NCBI GenBank assembly: GCA_027475525.1
Contig: JAMWFC010000046.1
Coordinates: forward strand, 2,666,001-2,730,000
Length of the DNA: 64,000 nt
DNA from: Macrolepiota albuminosa
Lineage: Eukaryota; Basidiomycota; Agaricomycetes; Agaricales; Agaricaceae
Direction of reading: 5' to 3'
Position 1 is the stretch's first letter. The number at the start of each line of letters is the position of its first letter. Below the pieces are notes generated by a model. It was not told the origin of the DNA, did not search any database, and saw only the letters and a program-made list of their open reading frames with translations. Below are positions 23,501 to 34,148 of this stretch, in pieces. The position numbers and the translations under genes were made by a program.

Positions 23501-24096
23501 ACGGGAAGAAATTGATCACTTCCAGTCATAGTTTTTAACATCTCCAAACGCGCTTGTGTATTATCAGAAAGTTTCGATGCATTCGAATGGGTAGGGTGTG
23601 TCTGAACGCGCAAAATTGCAAGTAGGCACTCTCCGGCCGCTTGCTTGGTTTCGTCAGCGCGAACTGTCCTTTTTTCCTTGCTGTCTATCCCAGCGATCAC
23701 AGCTCCACAGAGCATGAAGAGTTGCTCCCATATAGCTGTATCACAGTCCCACCACCAGTCCTCGCAAAGAATGCTTAATATAAAGAAGACCTTCTCTAAT
23801 ATCTGATCAGGAATGTCAGACGCGGCGTTGCGACGAAGCAATGTCGAAAGTGGGAAGAAGGTGTACGATATAAGGTCCGGCGTAAGGACAGTTCCTGAAG
23901 CCCTGAAATCTAGCAGGATTGTGCGTAAATCACTCAAATATTTGAGAACATCGGGGATCAAAGCAGGCGTAAGGAGGGAAGCGCCCAATAGAGGGACACA
24001 AACTACCTTCAACTGCAATCGATCAGAAATATGCACCTCGTATTCTTCACCACGTACCCGCTGAAATATTTTCTGGTTAGAGACTTGGCTTGTCAT
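20582..24096 (-). CDS. TTI1: TTI1-like (Tel2-interacting protein 1) HEAT-repeat protein, split by a 77-bp artefact
   Basis: Two long frames on the same strand, 23044-24096 (350 codons from the start) and 20582-22975 (797 codons), form one protein of about 1,150 residues made of helical repeats. The N-terminal block FFPLSTLLRR followed by an EDWWWDCD motif, and the C-terminal ETSVWQLLLAFRRFLH region, fit TTI1. With TEL2 and TTI2, TTI1 forms the TTT co-chaperone that stabilises PIKK kinases (TOR, ATM/ATR type). The frame break falls exactly in a perfect 77-bp tandem duplication (22983-23136). Since 77 is not a multiple of three, one extra copy is enough to explain the break. The gene is therefore probably intact in the organism. 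Family assignment is by overall pattern, not by a unique motif. Confidence 0.65.
22983..23136. repeat. 77-bp perfect tandem duplication (TTI1)
   Basis: Copies 22983-23059 and 23060-23136 are identical and adjacent. It lies in the TTI1 coding frame and shifts it. Probable unmerged assembly overlap. Confidence 0.95.
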
Positions 24097-24179
24097 TGGA
24101 AATGCCCGCTACGTCGTACGTAGTAGTGGGTCTTAGTTGAACCCTTCACAAAAACACTGATCTCCAATTAGTCATGTGA

Positions 24180-24333
24180 TGTTTCAACCAGTTTGTTTTC
24201 TCCAAAAGTTTGCACTTCACCAACGTGAAGGCAATGAGGAATAAGTATACAAAAAGTGTTTCAACCAGTTTGTTTTCTCCAAAAGTTTGCACTTCACCAA
24301 CGTGAAGGCAATGAGGAATAAGTATACAAAAAG
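24180..24333. repeat. 77-bp perfect tandem duplication (spacer upstream of TTI1)
   Basis: Copies 24180-24256 and 24257-24333 are identical and adjacent, in the spacer between the TTI1 start and the methyltransferase 3' end. Probable assembly artefact. Confidence 0.95.
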
Positions 24334-24370
24334 ATTGATCAAAAGATGTATCTACTAGAAGAATGTCCGA

Positions 24371-26550
24371 TTATAATTTATGCCCCACAAGCACCCTCAG
24401 CGAACGACAAGGTATCTGCCTTTCGTCATCAGACACAAACCGCCGAGCTTCCAGTAAGCATTCTCTAATACGTTCCTCTTCCATGATTTCAGCTTTTGAA
24501 AGAGAGTCCCTAGCCGGAAATCCCCATCCAATTCCGGTCAGAGAGCACCAGAGGGATATCCTTGCCTGCATATCACTTCGAGAAATGATCTAAGCAATGG
24601 GAAAAAGCTGGATCAATCAATGGGTCAGTACAAACCTCTTGTATCGCTCTAGAAGACGCTCAAATTTCGTGCGATTCTTTAATTCTTCTAGCTCTTCGTC
24701 ATCGTCCCATCCATAGGGGGTGAGGTCTTCCTTGCGATTGATTATTCGATCTTTCAGTTCTTCCCACATGGCCTCCTGACACGCCAGTACGGACTGATAA
24801 GATCGGTACAGATGCATTGCTAGCGACCGCTCCGACAAGGCTTCCAGTTGTTCAAGAGGGAATAAGGAACGAGGCAGTGCAGCTATCTCGCTTTCACTGA
24901 GTGAACCGTCAAGGAGAAATTGATTGAATGATCGCGCTTTGGCAGAAGTATCCCCAACTTCAAACGTAGATGAAAAGGATGCGGATGCTGTTCTTGGCTC
25001 TGCACTAAAAACAGAGGAATCGTTCGAACCAATTGTAGAGTTTGTTGATTCAGATATTGTTGATGAGAAGGATAAAGAATTGGGCCGGTTCATGGGGTAC
25101 GAGGTAGAAGGACGAATGTCAGAAGTGTCGGCATCAAGGCCAATTGAGTAAGAGCTAACGGTCTGAGGTGGAAGTGGTTGTGGTGGGGGTATTGGAGGCA
25201 TCGGAAAGTTAATCACTGGGCCAAGTGTTACCTGTCTGAAGTATGTCGTAAAATAACTGGGTAGAACAGCTAGAACAATTGAGCGCTACTGATTAAAGGA
25301 GAGAAACGCTCTTGCTCACCGGTTGGTTTCAAGTTAATGAAACGATGTTCAAATACAGACTTATTGAGAGATTCAAGCAGAGCATGATCATGTGCTGGGA
25401 TGTTCTGCGGAGTGTTGGGAGGGGACGGATAACTACGTCGGGAGCCATCGGGATAGTGAACAGATGTGTCCCTTCTTGCTTGTGATCTGAGTGCGGAGGT
25501 GAACCACCGAGGTAACAGAGGGAACATAACGTCTAAAGGATAAACTTCCTTCTTGCTTGTGATCTGAGTGCGGAGGTGAACCACCGAGGTAACAGAGGGA
25601 ACATAACGTCTAAAGGATAAACTTAGCTTATCGGGGCAATCCAATTTGTGGGATGACACACCATCCTCAATAATTTCAACTGAGCCTCCTGGTCTCAGTA
25701 CACGGTTCACTTCCTTGCAGGAGTTTAAGAGCCTGTATTTCATGTTAGAGTATAGCTTACCTCGAAAAGGACACCCCACTGTGTTCTAACGTTAGTAGGT
25801 ATGATTGACATCCAATAATACCCTACCTTATTTTCTGGTACACCTTTGGCAATTGCTTGTATATGTACATGATCAAATTCGTCATCCTCGAAAGGAAGCT
25901 TAGTCGTCAAGCTCAAAGATATGATGAGCTTTTGACTCCGTCTGGACAAGATAAATAGAATTTACAAGTTTCCATGGCGCCATTCTATCCGTCGTGCAAT
26001 TGAGCCATCGAGCATCTTGAGGGGTATTTGAACGTTGACCAAGTCGAAGCCGACCTTTTGAACTTCAGTTAGTTTGCGGATCCACAAGATGATAATTGTC
26101 ACTGACAAACTCGCAGGCCGGCCACTGTTTAGCAGCTTCAATGATCCACGTACCTGTCTGAATTACAAACAGACGGTCATGATCGACTTTTATACCAATT
26201 AATTCGACCCACTCCACATCCAAGGTCCAATGTTCGTTGGGGCGGCCCTTCGTTAAAATTGACGAAAGACACGGATCCTCTGAGGTGCTGAGCCAACCTG
26301 TTGTCCAACGATTCACTGTTATAGTTTGTAGGTCAGCCCACGTAACATCTGAAGGAGGAACTGACATCTCCAGAATGTCCCTGTCGTAAGATAAGGGGTA
26401 TGGTGCCTTTTCGCTGTCGAAAGAATGATGCTTGTGACCGTGCTTGTACTGAAATTGTCCCTCTTTGAGCCTGGGATGTCGTCGTCCATCGAATGGAGGC
26501 GTAGATGTGTAGAAACCAGTTGATGATGGGTAAATATCGTATGAGTTCAT
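24371..26550 (-). CDS. Class I SAM-dependent methyltransferase (agaricomycete LaeA-like group)
   Basis: The start is at 26550 (MNSYDIYPSS). The SAM-binding motif I, LDLGCGVG then TWIIEAAKQWP, appears once an intron at 26154-26208 is removed. Later blocks are LPFEDDEFDHVHIQ (about 25890) and EVNRVLRPGGSVEIIEDG (about 25670-25720), which is motif III/IV of the fold. The C-terminal part has FEHRFINLKPTG, QVTLGPVINFPMPP and a long acidic/Ser-rich linker, then a helical end (SLWCSLTGIGWGFPARDS) finishing at 24371. This layout is common in agaricomycetes; the substrate is unknown, and LaeA-like regulatory roles are only inferred from the fold. A 77-bp duplication (25471-25624) disrupts one exon. 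Confidence 0.75.
25471..25624. repeat. 77-bp perfect tandem duplication (methyltransferase)
   Basis: Copies 25471-25547 and 25548-25624 are identical and adjacent, inside a methyltransferase exon. The protein repeats a block around 'RYVPSVTSVVHLRTQ' as a result. Probable assembly artefact. Confidence 0.95.
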
Positions 26551-26889
26551 TGTTCCTCGATTCCGAACGTTTTATAAACGAAGCACACTGAGCAGCCTTT
26601 GCAAATCTGTGGAGAACGTGGAGAGGGAAAGTACATATCAGACCATAGTGGTCGGAGAGTTGATCATGACGTGAGGTGATGCCTGACGTTGCAGTTGACA
26701 CGAGCCTCGGAGCAAAAACTGTCAGATATGTCTCGTATGTTCCGCCTCTTTCCTTCAATAAGTATATACGAGACACTGTTGGCTTTTAAGAATTCCATTT
26801 CAGCCGCTACTTCAACTTCCTGTGTATTTGGATTTCCTGGGGTAGCGGATGGAGAATTACCTAAGCCGGAATCGGCCATTACATAACGA

Positions 26890-29470
26890 ATGCCTCGTCG
26901 CAAACCAACATCTACTCGTCAAAAGAAGGCCGACATTCAGCTAAAGCGCGCGATCAAGCGTGGTGATGTACCACTCCCAGATCCGCAGAAGAAACCTCAC
27001 ATACCCAAAGTTCGGCGTGGACCCGCATTCATAGGTTCTCCGTCAAATCCTGCCCGCGTAGTTGGGCATGCTGCGAACCGCCTGCAATCGTCTTTTGTTG
27101 TGCTTCCATCAAAGTTTCTTGAAGAGACTAGAGTTCTCGCCTCCAAACTTCCTCTAACTCGTCCCATTCCAGACACAGCTGCGATTTACACTGAGGACTT
27201 TTACAGTCCGACTGGGACGAATTTGACATGTCCTCGTCGCCCAAAATGGCGATTTGATATGACTAAAAAGGAGGTTGAACACAATGAAGAAGGAGCGTTC
27301 AAGAAGTGGCTGGATCAGATGGATGGATTTGTGCTTGATTGGCAAAAGGAATCGGACTCACGAACACAGGAACCTAAAGTCGAGCCGTCCTCAGTGAAAG
27401 ACTTCATCATCAGCGAGGAACATGACAGAATGCCTAGATCATCTACATATTTTGAGAGGAACCTGGAGGTGTGGCGTCAACTGTATGTGTTTTGCAACAA
27501 GGCTTGACTTCATGGCAATTTATTCTGGTATGTGAAGGTGGCGTGTAACCGAAATTTCCCAGATTCTCCTTGTGCTTCTCGACTCTCGTTGTCCTCTTAT
27601 ACACTTCCCCCCATCTCTTGCTTCTTATCTGAAAGATCGCAAAATAATCTTGGTCCTCACCAAGGTCGACATAACTGGACCGGAACGAACGTCGGCTTGG
27701 GTAGAATATTTTCATAAGACATATCCCCATCTTCACGTGGTACCAATTGAATCATATGCTGCCAAAGATGAAGGGGAAGGTCACCAAGGAAGGACACAAT
27801 ACGAACCTCATCTTGCGCCTAGCTTTCGCGAGCGGTTGGTAACAGCCATTCGTCATGTTCACTCTGAGATGTTGATACCGCCAGCAAAAGTTCGCCTAGC
27901 TTTCGCGAGCGGTTGGTAACAGCCATTCGTCATGTTCACTCTGAGATGTTGATACCGCCAGCAAAAGTTCGTATCAGCCTGAACGGCTTAGCACATGGAA
28001 ATCTCCTGTCAAAGCAGATGTTGATTGGGACGATGTCATGAAAGCAATGGATGCTAACACAGCATGCTTCCGTCAGACAGAAAGTAACGGAGAGGAACTA
28101 GAAACCACCGATAGACGAGAGGTCAAGGACTCCGACTTTCTAACCATCGGTTTAATTGGTACAACGGAGAGGAACTAGAAACCACCGATAGACGAGAGGT
28201 CAAGGACTCCGACTTTCTAACCATCGGTTTAATTGGTACGGCTTAGGAGCCTTCGTTTACAGTTGATTGATAACCTTCTAGGACAACCTAACGTTGGGAA
28301 ATCTTCACTCATAAATGCTTTGTTTGGATTGAATAAAGTACGGGCATCAAAAACTCCAGGCAAAGTTAGTGGGATTGAACTCTTCGGTTCTACTGTTTTA
28401 TGTTTCCTATACAGACGAAGCACTTTCAAACGCTGTTCTGGACACCCCATGTCCGTCTAGTTGATTGCCCTGGCCTCGTTATGCCTAATTTCGTTCCACT
28501 GGAGATGCAGGTGTGTAACAAAGTACAAGGCCGGTGCCCCATTACAATGACGCTTAGGTTCTCTGCGGGATTTTGCCCATTTCTCGTGTATCTGCTGTTC
28601 CCTCATCCATCTTCTATGCCGCAGAAAGGCTTAGGTTCTCTGCGGGATTTTGCCCATTTCTCGTGTATCTGCTGTTCCCTCATCCATCTTCTATGCCGCA
28701 GAAAGGCTACCCATTGAACGCGTTTATGGACTTGAACATCCAGGATTAATGTCGACTCCTACGTTTGACAAAAGGACGTGGAGAGATGGTGAACGACCAG
28801 ATGTGGGAGAAAAGAAGCCGCTTCCAGCTTGGACTGCAATGAATGTAAAAGGACGTGGAGAGATGGTGAACGACCAGATGTGGGAGAAAAGAAGCCGCTT
28901 CCAGCTTGGACTGCAATGAATGTCTGATTGCGTATGCAAACCGAAATAAATGGGTTACTGCCAAAGCAGGCAGACCAGACATACATAGAGCTGGAAATGC
29001 GTGTACGCGACTGTTTTGTTTCATCCCTCGAACAGATTGAACTAGTTCTCAGTACTCAGAGCGTTGGCGGAAGGAAGGATTGGCTGGGCGTTTTGGCCTC
29101 CAGGTACAGATATGAAGTCAATAAGGGCAAACTCAGAGCGTTGGCGGAAGGAAGGATTGGCTGGGCGTTTTGGCCTCCAGGTACAGATATGAAGTCAATA
29201 AGGGCAAACCGAGGAGCAAGGAAGTGGTATATGGATATCACATGCTGTTGTCACTGAAGATGAGATCGACAACGATAGCAACGAATCAGATGAAGACGAG
29301 GAAAGCATTGTTACATCTACATCTCTGATGAAGAAACATCTGACGAAGACAGAAGCATTGAGGCAGAACATGATAGTGGAAGCACGATGATTGGAACCAA
29401 TGCGTTTGGGGCCCTTTCAGTTGACGATGTTGAGGAAGATGAGGAGAATGAAGGACAGGACGTAAATTGA
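26890..29470 (+). CDS. GNL1: GNL1/YlqF-type circularly permuted GTPase, broken by five 77-bp duplications
   Basis: The protein starts MPRRKPTSTRQKKADIQ, the basic opening of GNL1, and continues with PRRPKWRFDM and YFERNLEVWRQL. The GTPase motifs come in permuted order: G4 TKVD (about 27660), then G1 GQPNVGKSS (about 28282-28308, after an intron), then G3 DCPGL (about 28456-28470). An AERLPIERVYGL block and an acidic C-terminus follow, with the stop at 29468-29470. Proteins of this family act in ribosome assembly; the GNL1 branch is nucleolar or cytoplasmic. Five perfect 77-bp tandem duplications lie inside the gene and destroy the frame as assembled. Homologous segments nevertheless appear in order on both sides of each one, so the real gene is probably whole. 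Confidence 0.8.
27816..27971. repeat. 77-bp tandem duplication (GNL1, first)
   Basis: Period 77: copies begin at 27816 and 27893; identity continues two bases past the second copy. Inside the GNL1-like gene. Probable assembly artefact. Confidence 0.95.
28086..28239. repeat. 77-bp tandem duplication (GNL1, second)
   Basis: Copies 28086-28162 and 28163-28239 are identical and adjacent, just before the exon with the G1 P-loop. Probable assembly artefact. Confidence 0.95.
28552..28708. repeat. 77-bp tandem duplication (GNL1, third)
   Basis: Period 77: copies begin at 28552 and 28629; identity runs three bases past the second copy. Downstream of the G3 motif. Probable assembly artefact. Confidence 0.95.
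28770..28923. repeat. 77-bp tandem duplication (GNL1, fourth)
   Basis: Copies 28770-28846 and 28847-28923 are identical and adjacent in the GNL1 3' part. Probable assembly artefact. Confidence 0.95.
29054..29209. repeat. 77-bp tandem duplication (GNL1, fifth)
   Basis: Period 77: copies begin at 29054 and 29131, with two extra matching bases after the second copy. It spans the block encoding RIGWAFWPPGTD, which therefore appears twice. Probable assembly artefact. Confidence 0.95.
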
Positions 29471-30040
29471 CCATTTGGAATCTTAAGTCGGATGGATTGC
29501 CAATTACACATAACACACGACCTTAAACCTGCAATAGAACATTATCCTCATATTAATTTTTTGCATACCTCCTTGCTCAAAAGTTAAATTGAGATTGTCC
29601 AATACAAAACTAGAAAAAAATGAATTTGTTTTGATGAAAAAGGGTCAAAGAAATTTGTCATTTGTTTCTTTGCCAGCTTTTTACTGTAAATTTCCTTTGT
29701 TTAAAGGCTTTTTCCTTCAGAAATTAACACCCTTTTCACTTTTTCTCAAGGAAATACAACTAGTTGCCAGTAGTGTTTGTGATGAATAAGGTTTGAAACA
29801 AGATTAGAAGTTTCTGTCAGTGCCACCCGGTATACGTATAGTATGTTCTTAATGTTGTGCCTGCACAATACGTAATTGCGAAGAGTATCAAGTTGGTTTC
29901 TTGTGATCAACTTGGTGGCAGTTCCACGGGCCGTCCATAGGTCACTGTGGTTGCTCACCCGGATATCTTCCAGCGGACGGCCCGTAGCTTTACCGTCTCT
30001 TGCTACAAAGTTGCTTGTGTAGCAAGAAAATGTCAGTACT
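29471..30040. other. AT-rich spacer and promoter region of the first acetylesterase
   Basis: No gene is seen. The left part (29530-29790) is strongly AT-rich with homopolymer runs. The right part, next to the esterase start, holds a GC-rich inverted repeat described separately. Confidence 0.5.
29927..29985. promoter_or_regulatory. GC-rich inverted repeat 56 bp upstream of the acetylesterase ATG
   Basis: The 11-mer acgggccgtcc (29927-29937) is exactly inverted at 29975-29985 (ggacggcccgt), with 37 bases between. Both arms contain CGG/CCG triplets, the half-sites bound by fungal Zn2Cys6 transcription factors. The repeat stands out in otherwise AT-rich DNA and lies where a pectin-gene regulator site could be. 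Function is inferred only. A stem-loop in the 5' leader of the mRNA is the alternative. Confidence 0.35.
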
Positions 30041-30919
30041 ATGTTCTCCGTAACCACTCTACCAGTACTTCTCTCGCTTCTGTCTGCTGCTTCTGCTCAG
30101 ACGACGCTCTATCTCGCTGGGGATTCTACAATGGCTGCAGGAGGTGGAGGCTCAAGCACTCAGGGTATTCTCATTGATTGAATCAAAAGCTGAAGTTTTG
30201 CCGATTTGGATTCTAGGATGGGGTGTCCCCCTCACTCAGTATCTCAGTGTCTCAATTGTTAATGATGCTGTTGCGGGTGAAAGTGCAAGGAGCTACAGCG
30301 AGCAGGACCTTTTCACCAACCTTGTCAGTTCTGTCAAGAGTGGCGATTATGTTATAATCGAATTTGGGCACAATGATGCATCTGCAGGCTCTGTAGACAA
30401 TGGAAAGCAGGATGCAGTTGGCGACGGTTACAACATCACTAGCACGGTGACCACATCCAGGTCAGTTGATGCAACTCTTTAGAACAGTTACTTGACTAGA
30501 AACTCTTAAGCGGTACCCAGCTTTTGATTCACAGTTTTGCGTACTATATAGAGAACGCTATCGTGGCTCTCGAGGCCAAAGGTGCTATTCCAATTATATC
30601 CTCCTTGACTCCAGATAACATTTGGACAAACGGCGCTATTGCTGCCGGCGGACGATTCGTCACATACGCACAGAGCATCGGGGCTAGAAGGAACATAACC
30701 TATGTCGACCATTATGCATACGTAGCTCAAGCGTATGAAGCTCTTGGGCAAACGCAGACTACGACGTTCTACCCCATTGACCATCTTCATACGAATGCTG
30801 CTGGTGCAAACGTCGTAGCTCAGGCATTTGTGAGGGGGCTACTCTGTGGAAGCAGCACGCTAAAGAGCAAGGTGAATGCTGCCGGACAAGCTGTTCCGAG
30901 TATGTATTACCCTCGATGA
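30041..30919 (+). CDS. Rhamnogalacturonan acetylesterase, CE12 (SGNH hydrolase), copy 1
   Basis: The ATG at 30041 encodes a clear signal peptide (MFSVTTLPVLLSLLSAASA) with probable cleavage before QTTLYL. SGNH blocks are complete: GDSTMA (Ser nucleophile, block I), NDAVAGESARSY (Gly, block II), EFGHND (Asn, block III) and DHLHTN (Asp/His, block V). Introns lie at about 30165-30217 and 30461-30530. The secreted enzyme removes acetyl groups from rhamnogalacturonan I of pectin, opening it to lyases and hydrolases. The end VNAAGQAVP is shared with copy 2 about 0.6 kb downstream, so the pair is a tandem duplication. The length of about 250 residues is normal for CE12. Confidence 0.88.
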
Positions 30920-31485
30920 TCCAACGAAAACAATTGACAAGCAATATTTCGACAGATGGATGCATATGAAGCTGGCATTTTTCATGTCGAATGTATCTTG
31001 TCATGGGCTAGAATTTGACTAATAAATCTCAACTGGCGTCTTCAAGTTGCGATATTAAGATGAGAGGCCAGATTCTTAACTTGAAAGCTTTCGGTTTATG
31101 AAAAGTTCTCGATCATCTAGTACATTTATCGAGTATATTGGATGGACTCCACGCTCCTTTAAACTGTTCAAGGATAGCAAGTCTGATATCGGTGTCGCTG
31201 CGAAGCAATGGTTCCTAGTCGAAAATTGAATGCATTTTTTGTATCGTGTATCCTGAATTACCATTGCAATAATTAATCAACACATTCATTTAACCGACCA
31301 ATCAATCTTGTGCGCGTGCTACGTAAGTACGTGATTCTTTACTCCTTAAGACTACTTCCCGTGAGCCAATATGCATACATGCCCATCCATGGGACCAGTT
31401 GACGGTCCGTGTTTGTTCCAGCATCGTTGTGACTTACGGACAGATATAAGAATGATTTGGAAGAACAAAAGCTCGCGAGTGGTCG

Positions 31486-32768
31486 ATGTATTCTTCTCTC
31501 AAGTTGTTTGCCGTTTCAGTTCTGATTGTCCCAAGCATCGCTGGACAAAATGTCTATCTTGCCGGCGATTCCACGATGGCGAAAGGTGGTGGCGGTGCTG
31601 GGACTGACGGTGCGGTTGTAAATGCTTTCTCTGAAATCCTGTTGAGATGTCGGTCCAGGATGGGGGCAATACCTTGGGCAATACTTGACTATTCCGGTTA
31701 TCAATCGCGCTATTGCAGGTCGCAGCGCGAGAAGTTATTCTGATGAAGGGCGGTTTACCTCAATAATCGACGAGGTCCAGAGCGGCGACTATGTCATCAT
31801 TGAATTCGGTCATAACGATGGGTTATCTGGAGACATTGACAATGGGACGAGGTCCAGAGCGGCGACTATGTCATCATTGAATTCGGTCATAACGATGGGT
31901 TATCTGGAGACATTGACAATGGGCGAGAGGACGCGTTTGGTAGGCATTTTTTTGTATCCAGAGGTGTTCCAATTATTCCTTATACAGGGGACGGGTATGA
32001 CACAACTGCTACTGTGACAGAGACAGAGTGAGTAATCCAACTCTCCCAATTATTCCTTATACAGGGGACGGGTATGACACAACTGCTACTGTGACAGAGA
32101 CAGAGTGAGTAATCCAACTCTCGGAGACATCTGAAACTTACGTGCCTCAATCAAACTACAAGTGGAACCACGAAGGTCATCCACACGTTTACGTATTACC
32201 TTCAGAACGCTATCACGGCTCTGCAGGCAAAGGGTGCCATTCCAATCGTCTCCTCGCAGACTCCCGACAACATCTGGAACGGTAATGTCATTGCTGCAGG
32301 GCCGCAAAGGGTGCCATTCCAATCGTCTCCTCGCAGACTCCCGACAACATCTGGAACGGTAATGTCATTGCTGCAGGGCCGCGTTTTGTTGGATACGCAC
32401 AATTAGTTGGACAGCGCACGGGTGCTGTCTACGTCGACCACTACGATTATGTTGCCCAGGCATATGATACTTACGGACAGACTACAGTCACAACATGGTA
32501 TCCTCTTGATCACACGCACACATCACCAACAGGAGCAAACGTAGTAGCACAGGACAGACTACAGTCACAACATGGTATCCTCTTGATCACACGCACACAT
32601 CACCAACAGGAGCAAACGTAGTAGCACAGGCATTCGTACGAGGACTATTGTGCGGAAGTAGTACATTGAAGAGCAAAGTGAATGCTGCTGGACAGGCCGT
32701 GCCAAGTGAGTCTAAGAATGAAGCTGTGATTACTGAATACGAAATTTTGCGCAGATGGCTGCCAGTGA
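31486..32768 (+). CDS. Rhamnogalacturonan acetylesterase, CE12, copy 2 (broken by four 77-bp duplications)
   Basis: The ATG at 31486 gives a signal peptide (MYSSLKLFAVSVLIVPSIAG) followed by QNVYLAGDSTMAKGG. All SGNH blocks can be read: GDST, NRAIAGRSARSY, EFGHND and DHTHTSP. The last exon adds four codons (NGCQ) after an intron at about 32707-32755; the stop is at 32766-32768. Four perfect 77-bp tandem duplications repeat internal blocks (GDYVIIEFGHND, GDGYDTTATVTET, AIPIVSSQTPDN and TTVTTWYPLDHTH) and disturb the frame. They look like assembly faults rather than decay, because the catalytic residues and signal peptide are intact. Its relation to copy 1 is a tandem paralogue with clearly diverged sequence. 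Confidence 0.8.
31769..31922. repeat. 77-bp tandem duplication (acetylesterase 2, first)
   Basis: Copies begin at 31769 and 31846, identical and adjacent. The block with the catalytic GHND motif is present twice. Probable assembly artefact. Confidence 0.95.
31969..32122. repeat. 77-bp tandem duplication (acetylesterase 2, second)
   Basis: Copies 31969-32045 and 32046-32122 are identical and adjacent, spanning an exon end and its intron donor. Probable assembly artefact. Confidence 0.95.
32227..32380. repeat. 77-bp tandem duplication (acetylesterase 2, third)
   Basis: Copies 32227-32303 and 32304-32380 are identical and adjacent, inside an exon. Probable assembly artefact. Confidence 0.95.
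32475..32628. repeat. 77-bp tandem duplication (acetylesterase 2, fourth)
   Basis: Copies 32475-32551 and 32552-32628 are identical and adjacent. The block V (DHTHT) region is present twice. Probable assembly artefact. Confidence 0.95.
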
Positions 32769-33016
32769 CAACCCGTAATGATACTGAAGCGGTATGGTGG
32801 TACTGGTGTTTCGCTAATTGAAAACTTCTATCAGTGCACATGGAAGCTCGGTCACTCATCAGATGATAAGCATGCTGCTTTCAATAGTTGAATAGATGTA
32901 TTATGCGTAACGAGCGAGATAACTTGAAGAACTCGTTGAGATGACAGGTCAATAAAGGATAGACGCGAAAACTCACAATCCTGATAACTTTTTATTAGGT
33001 ATTAAGTACGTGACTT

Positions 33017-34148
33017 TTATGATACCGTCTGGGCCACCTGTTCAGGTGTTGTTGTGTCCAATAGCACAAGTTTTCCTTCCTCTCCGCCCAGACGCTTGCA
33101 CACCGTCCGGGCATCTTCATTGAAAGCTTGCGGAAGACCACGGTTGATCAACAGCGGCAACACACGAGTGTGGAACAGCCGATGTGCTACGGAGGCACCC
33201 TATATCGAAAGAAGAAAGTCAGCAAGAAAAGTCACAGGACAGTGAAGTAATGTGTGGAGAGGCCATCACGTACAAATTGGAAGAACACACCACCAACAAC
33301 GGCACTGACGGCGTCTCCCTGAACTTTGTACAAACCGACGCTTCGTAACATCTCCCGTTGGTCAGCCTCCGGTCTGAGCAAGCTTGCCGAGACTGAAGGT
33401 GTCCACCGCATCGCGCGTCCCAACCCCCATTTCGAACCCACAACCTCGCCTAGTGTGTACGAGTTTAAAGCACGCGCTACTACTTCGTCGAGACTATGAT
33501 CCTTCTTCAAGGCGGAACTTGAGTGTAGCATTAGTAGTAGATACGACTCCATTACTCTTCGTCCTAAAACCAAATTAGTGCGAGTATCATAAGCCAGGAC
33601 GTGGCAAAACAAACCCATAAAGCTGAACGCGCCATTGTGACCATAAATGGCAGATGGATGGCTTCCATGAGTGAGAATTCGCTTTGCAACTTCGGGTGGA
33701 AAGTTTAGTTCGGGAAATAAAAAGTTGAGATGTTCTGCGAGTTGGGGTGCCGATTCCTTCCACGTCGATCGAGGACCATTCCATTGATTCTCCTCCTCCT
33801 TCATCGAATGCTCCTCTTGGGTCACCACCTCCTCGTGTTTCCTCCTTTGCGAGGTCACCTCCCTCCGCGCGGTCCTGTCTTTGTCCAAGTCATTCCTTCG
33901 TGGCCGAACCTTGGGAGATATCCGTTGAGGTGCAGACCTCGACTGCTCTTCTGGAAGCCTCTTCATTGCTGCCAAGGAATATCTCCGCGGTAGAGCACCT
34001 GAAATTAAGTTCGCCGTATTGTAAGTAACCATGCAGAAACTTTTCATAAGATATAAAAATACCGACCTCGTGGTGGCAGATAGGAGGATGTAGAGGCGGC
34101 ATTGAACGAGCGAAAAGGAGAACTTATACTACGGAGAGGACGAGACAT
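33017..34148 (-). CDS. Mitochondrial large-subunit ribosomal protein with RNase III-like fold (mL44/mL57 family)
   Basis: The start is at 34148. The first exon encodes MSRPLRSISSPFRSFNAAS, a basic Ser-rich stretch free of acidic residues as expected of a mitochondrial presequence, and splices through an intron at about 34000-34065. The core has the RNase III-domain pattern LNFPPEVAKRILTHGSH, GHNGAFSFMGLFCHVLA and EVVGSKWGLGRAMRW. After a second intron (about 33200-33270) it ends ASVAHRLFHTRVLPLLI and LVLLDTTTPEQVAQTVS. Mitoribosomal members of this fold lack the acidic catalytic residues, and no RNase III signature motif with them is seen here either. The choice between mL44 and mL57 is open. 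Convergent with acetylesterase copy 2. Confidence 0.65.

Noticed and set aside
26154..26208. Apparent loss of the SAM-binding GxGxG motif in the methyltransferase
   Set aside because: The unspliced frame reads through a 55-bp intron. With it removed, LDLGCGVG-TWII is complete, so the enzyme is not degenerate there.
26664..26879. Small minus-strand frame starting MADSGLGNSP, 10 bp from the GNL1 start
   Set aside because: It has no recognisable domain and no join to the methyltransferase, and it sits in the space needed for the GNL1 promoter. Evidence is too weak to list.
31486..32768. Second CE12 gene as a decaying pseudogene
   Set aside because: All disruptions coincide with perfect 77-bp duplications, while signal peptide, catalytic motifs and splice sites are intact.
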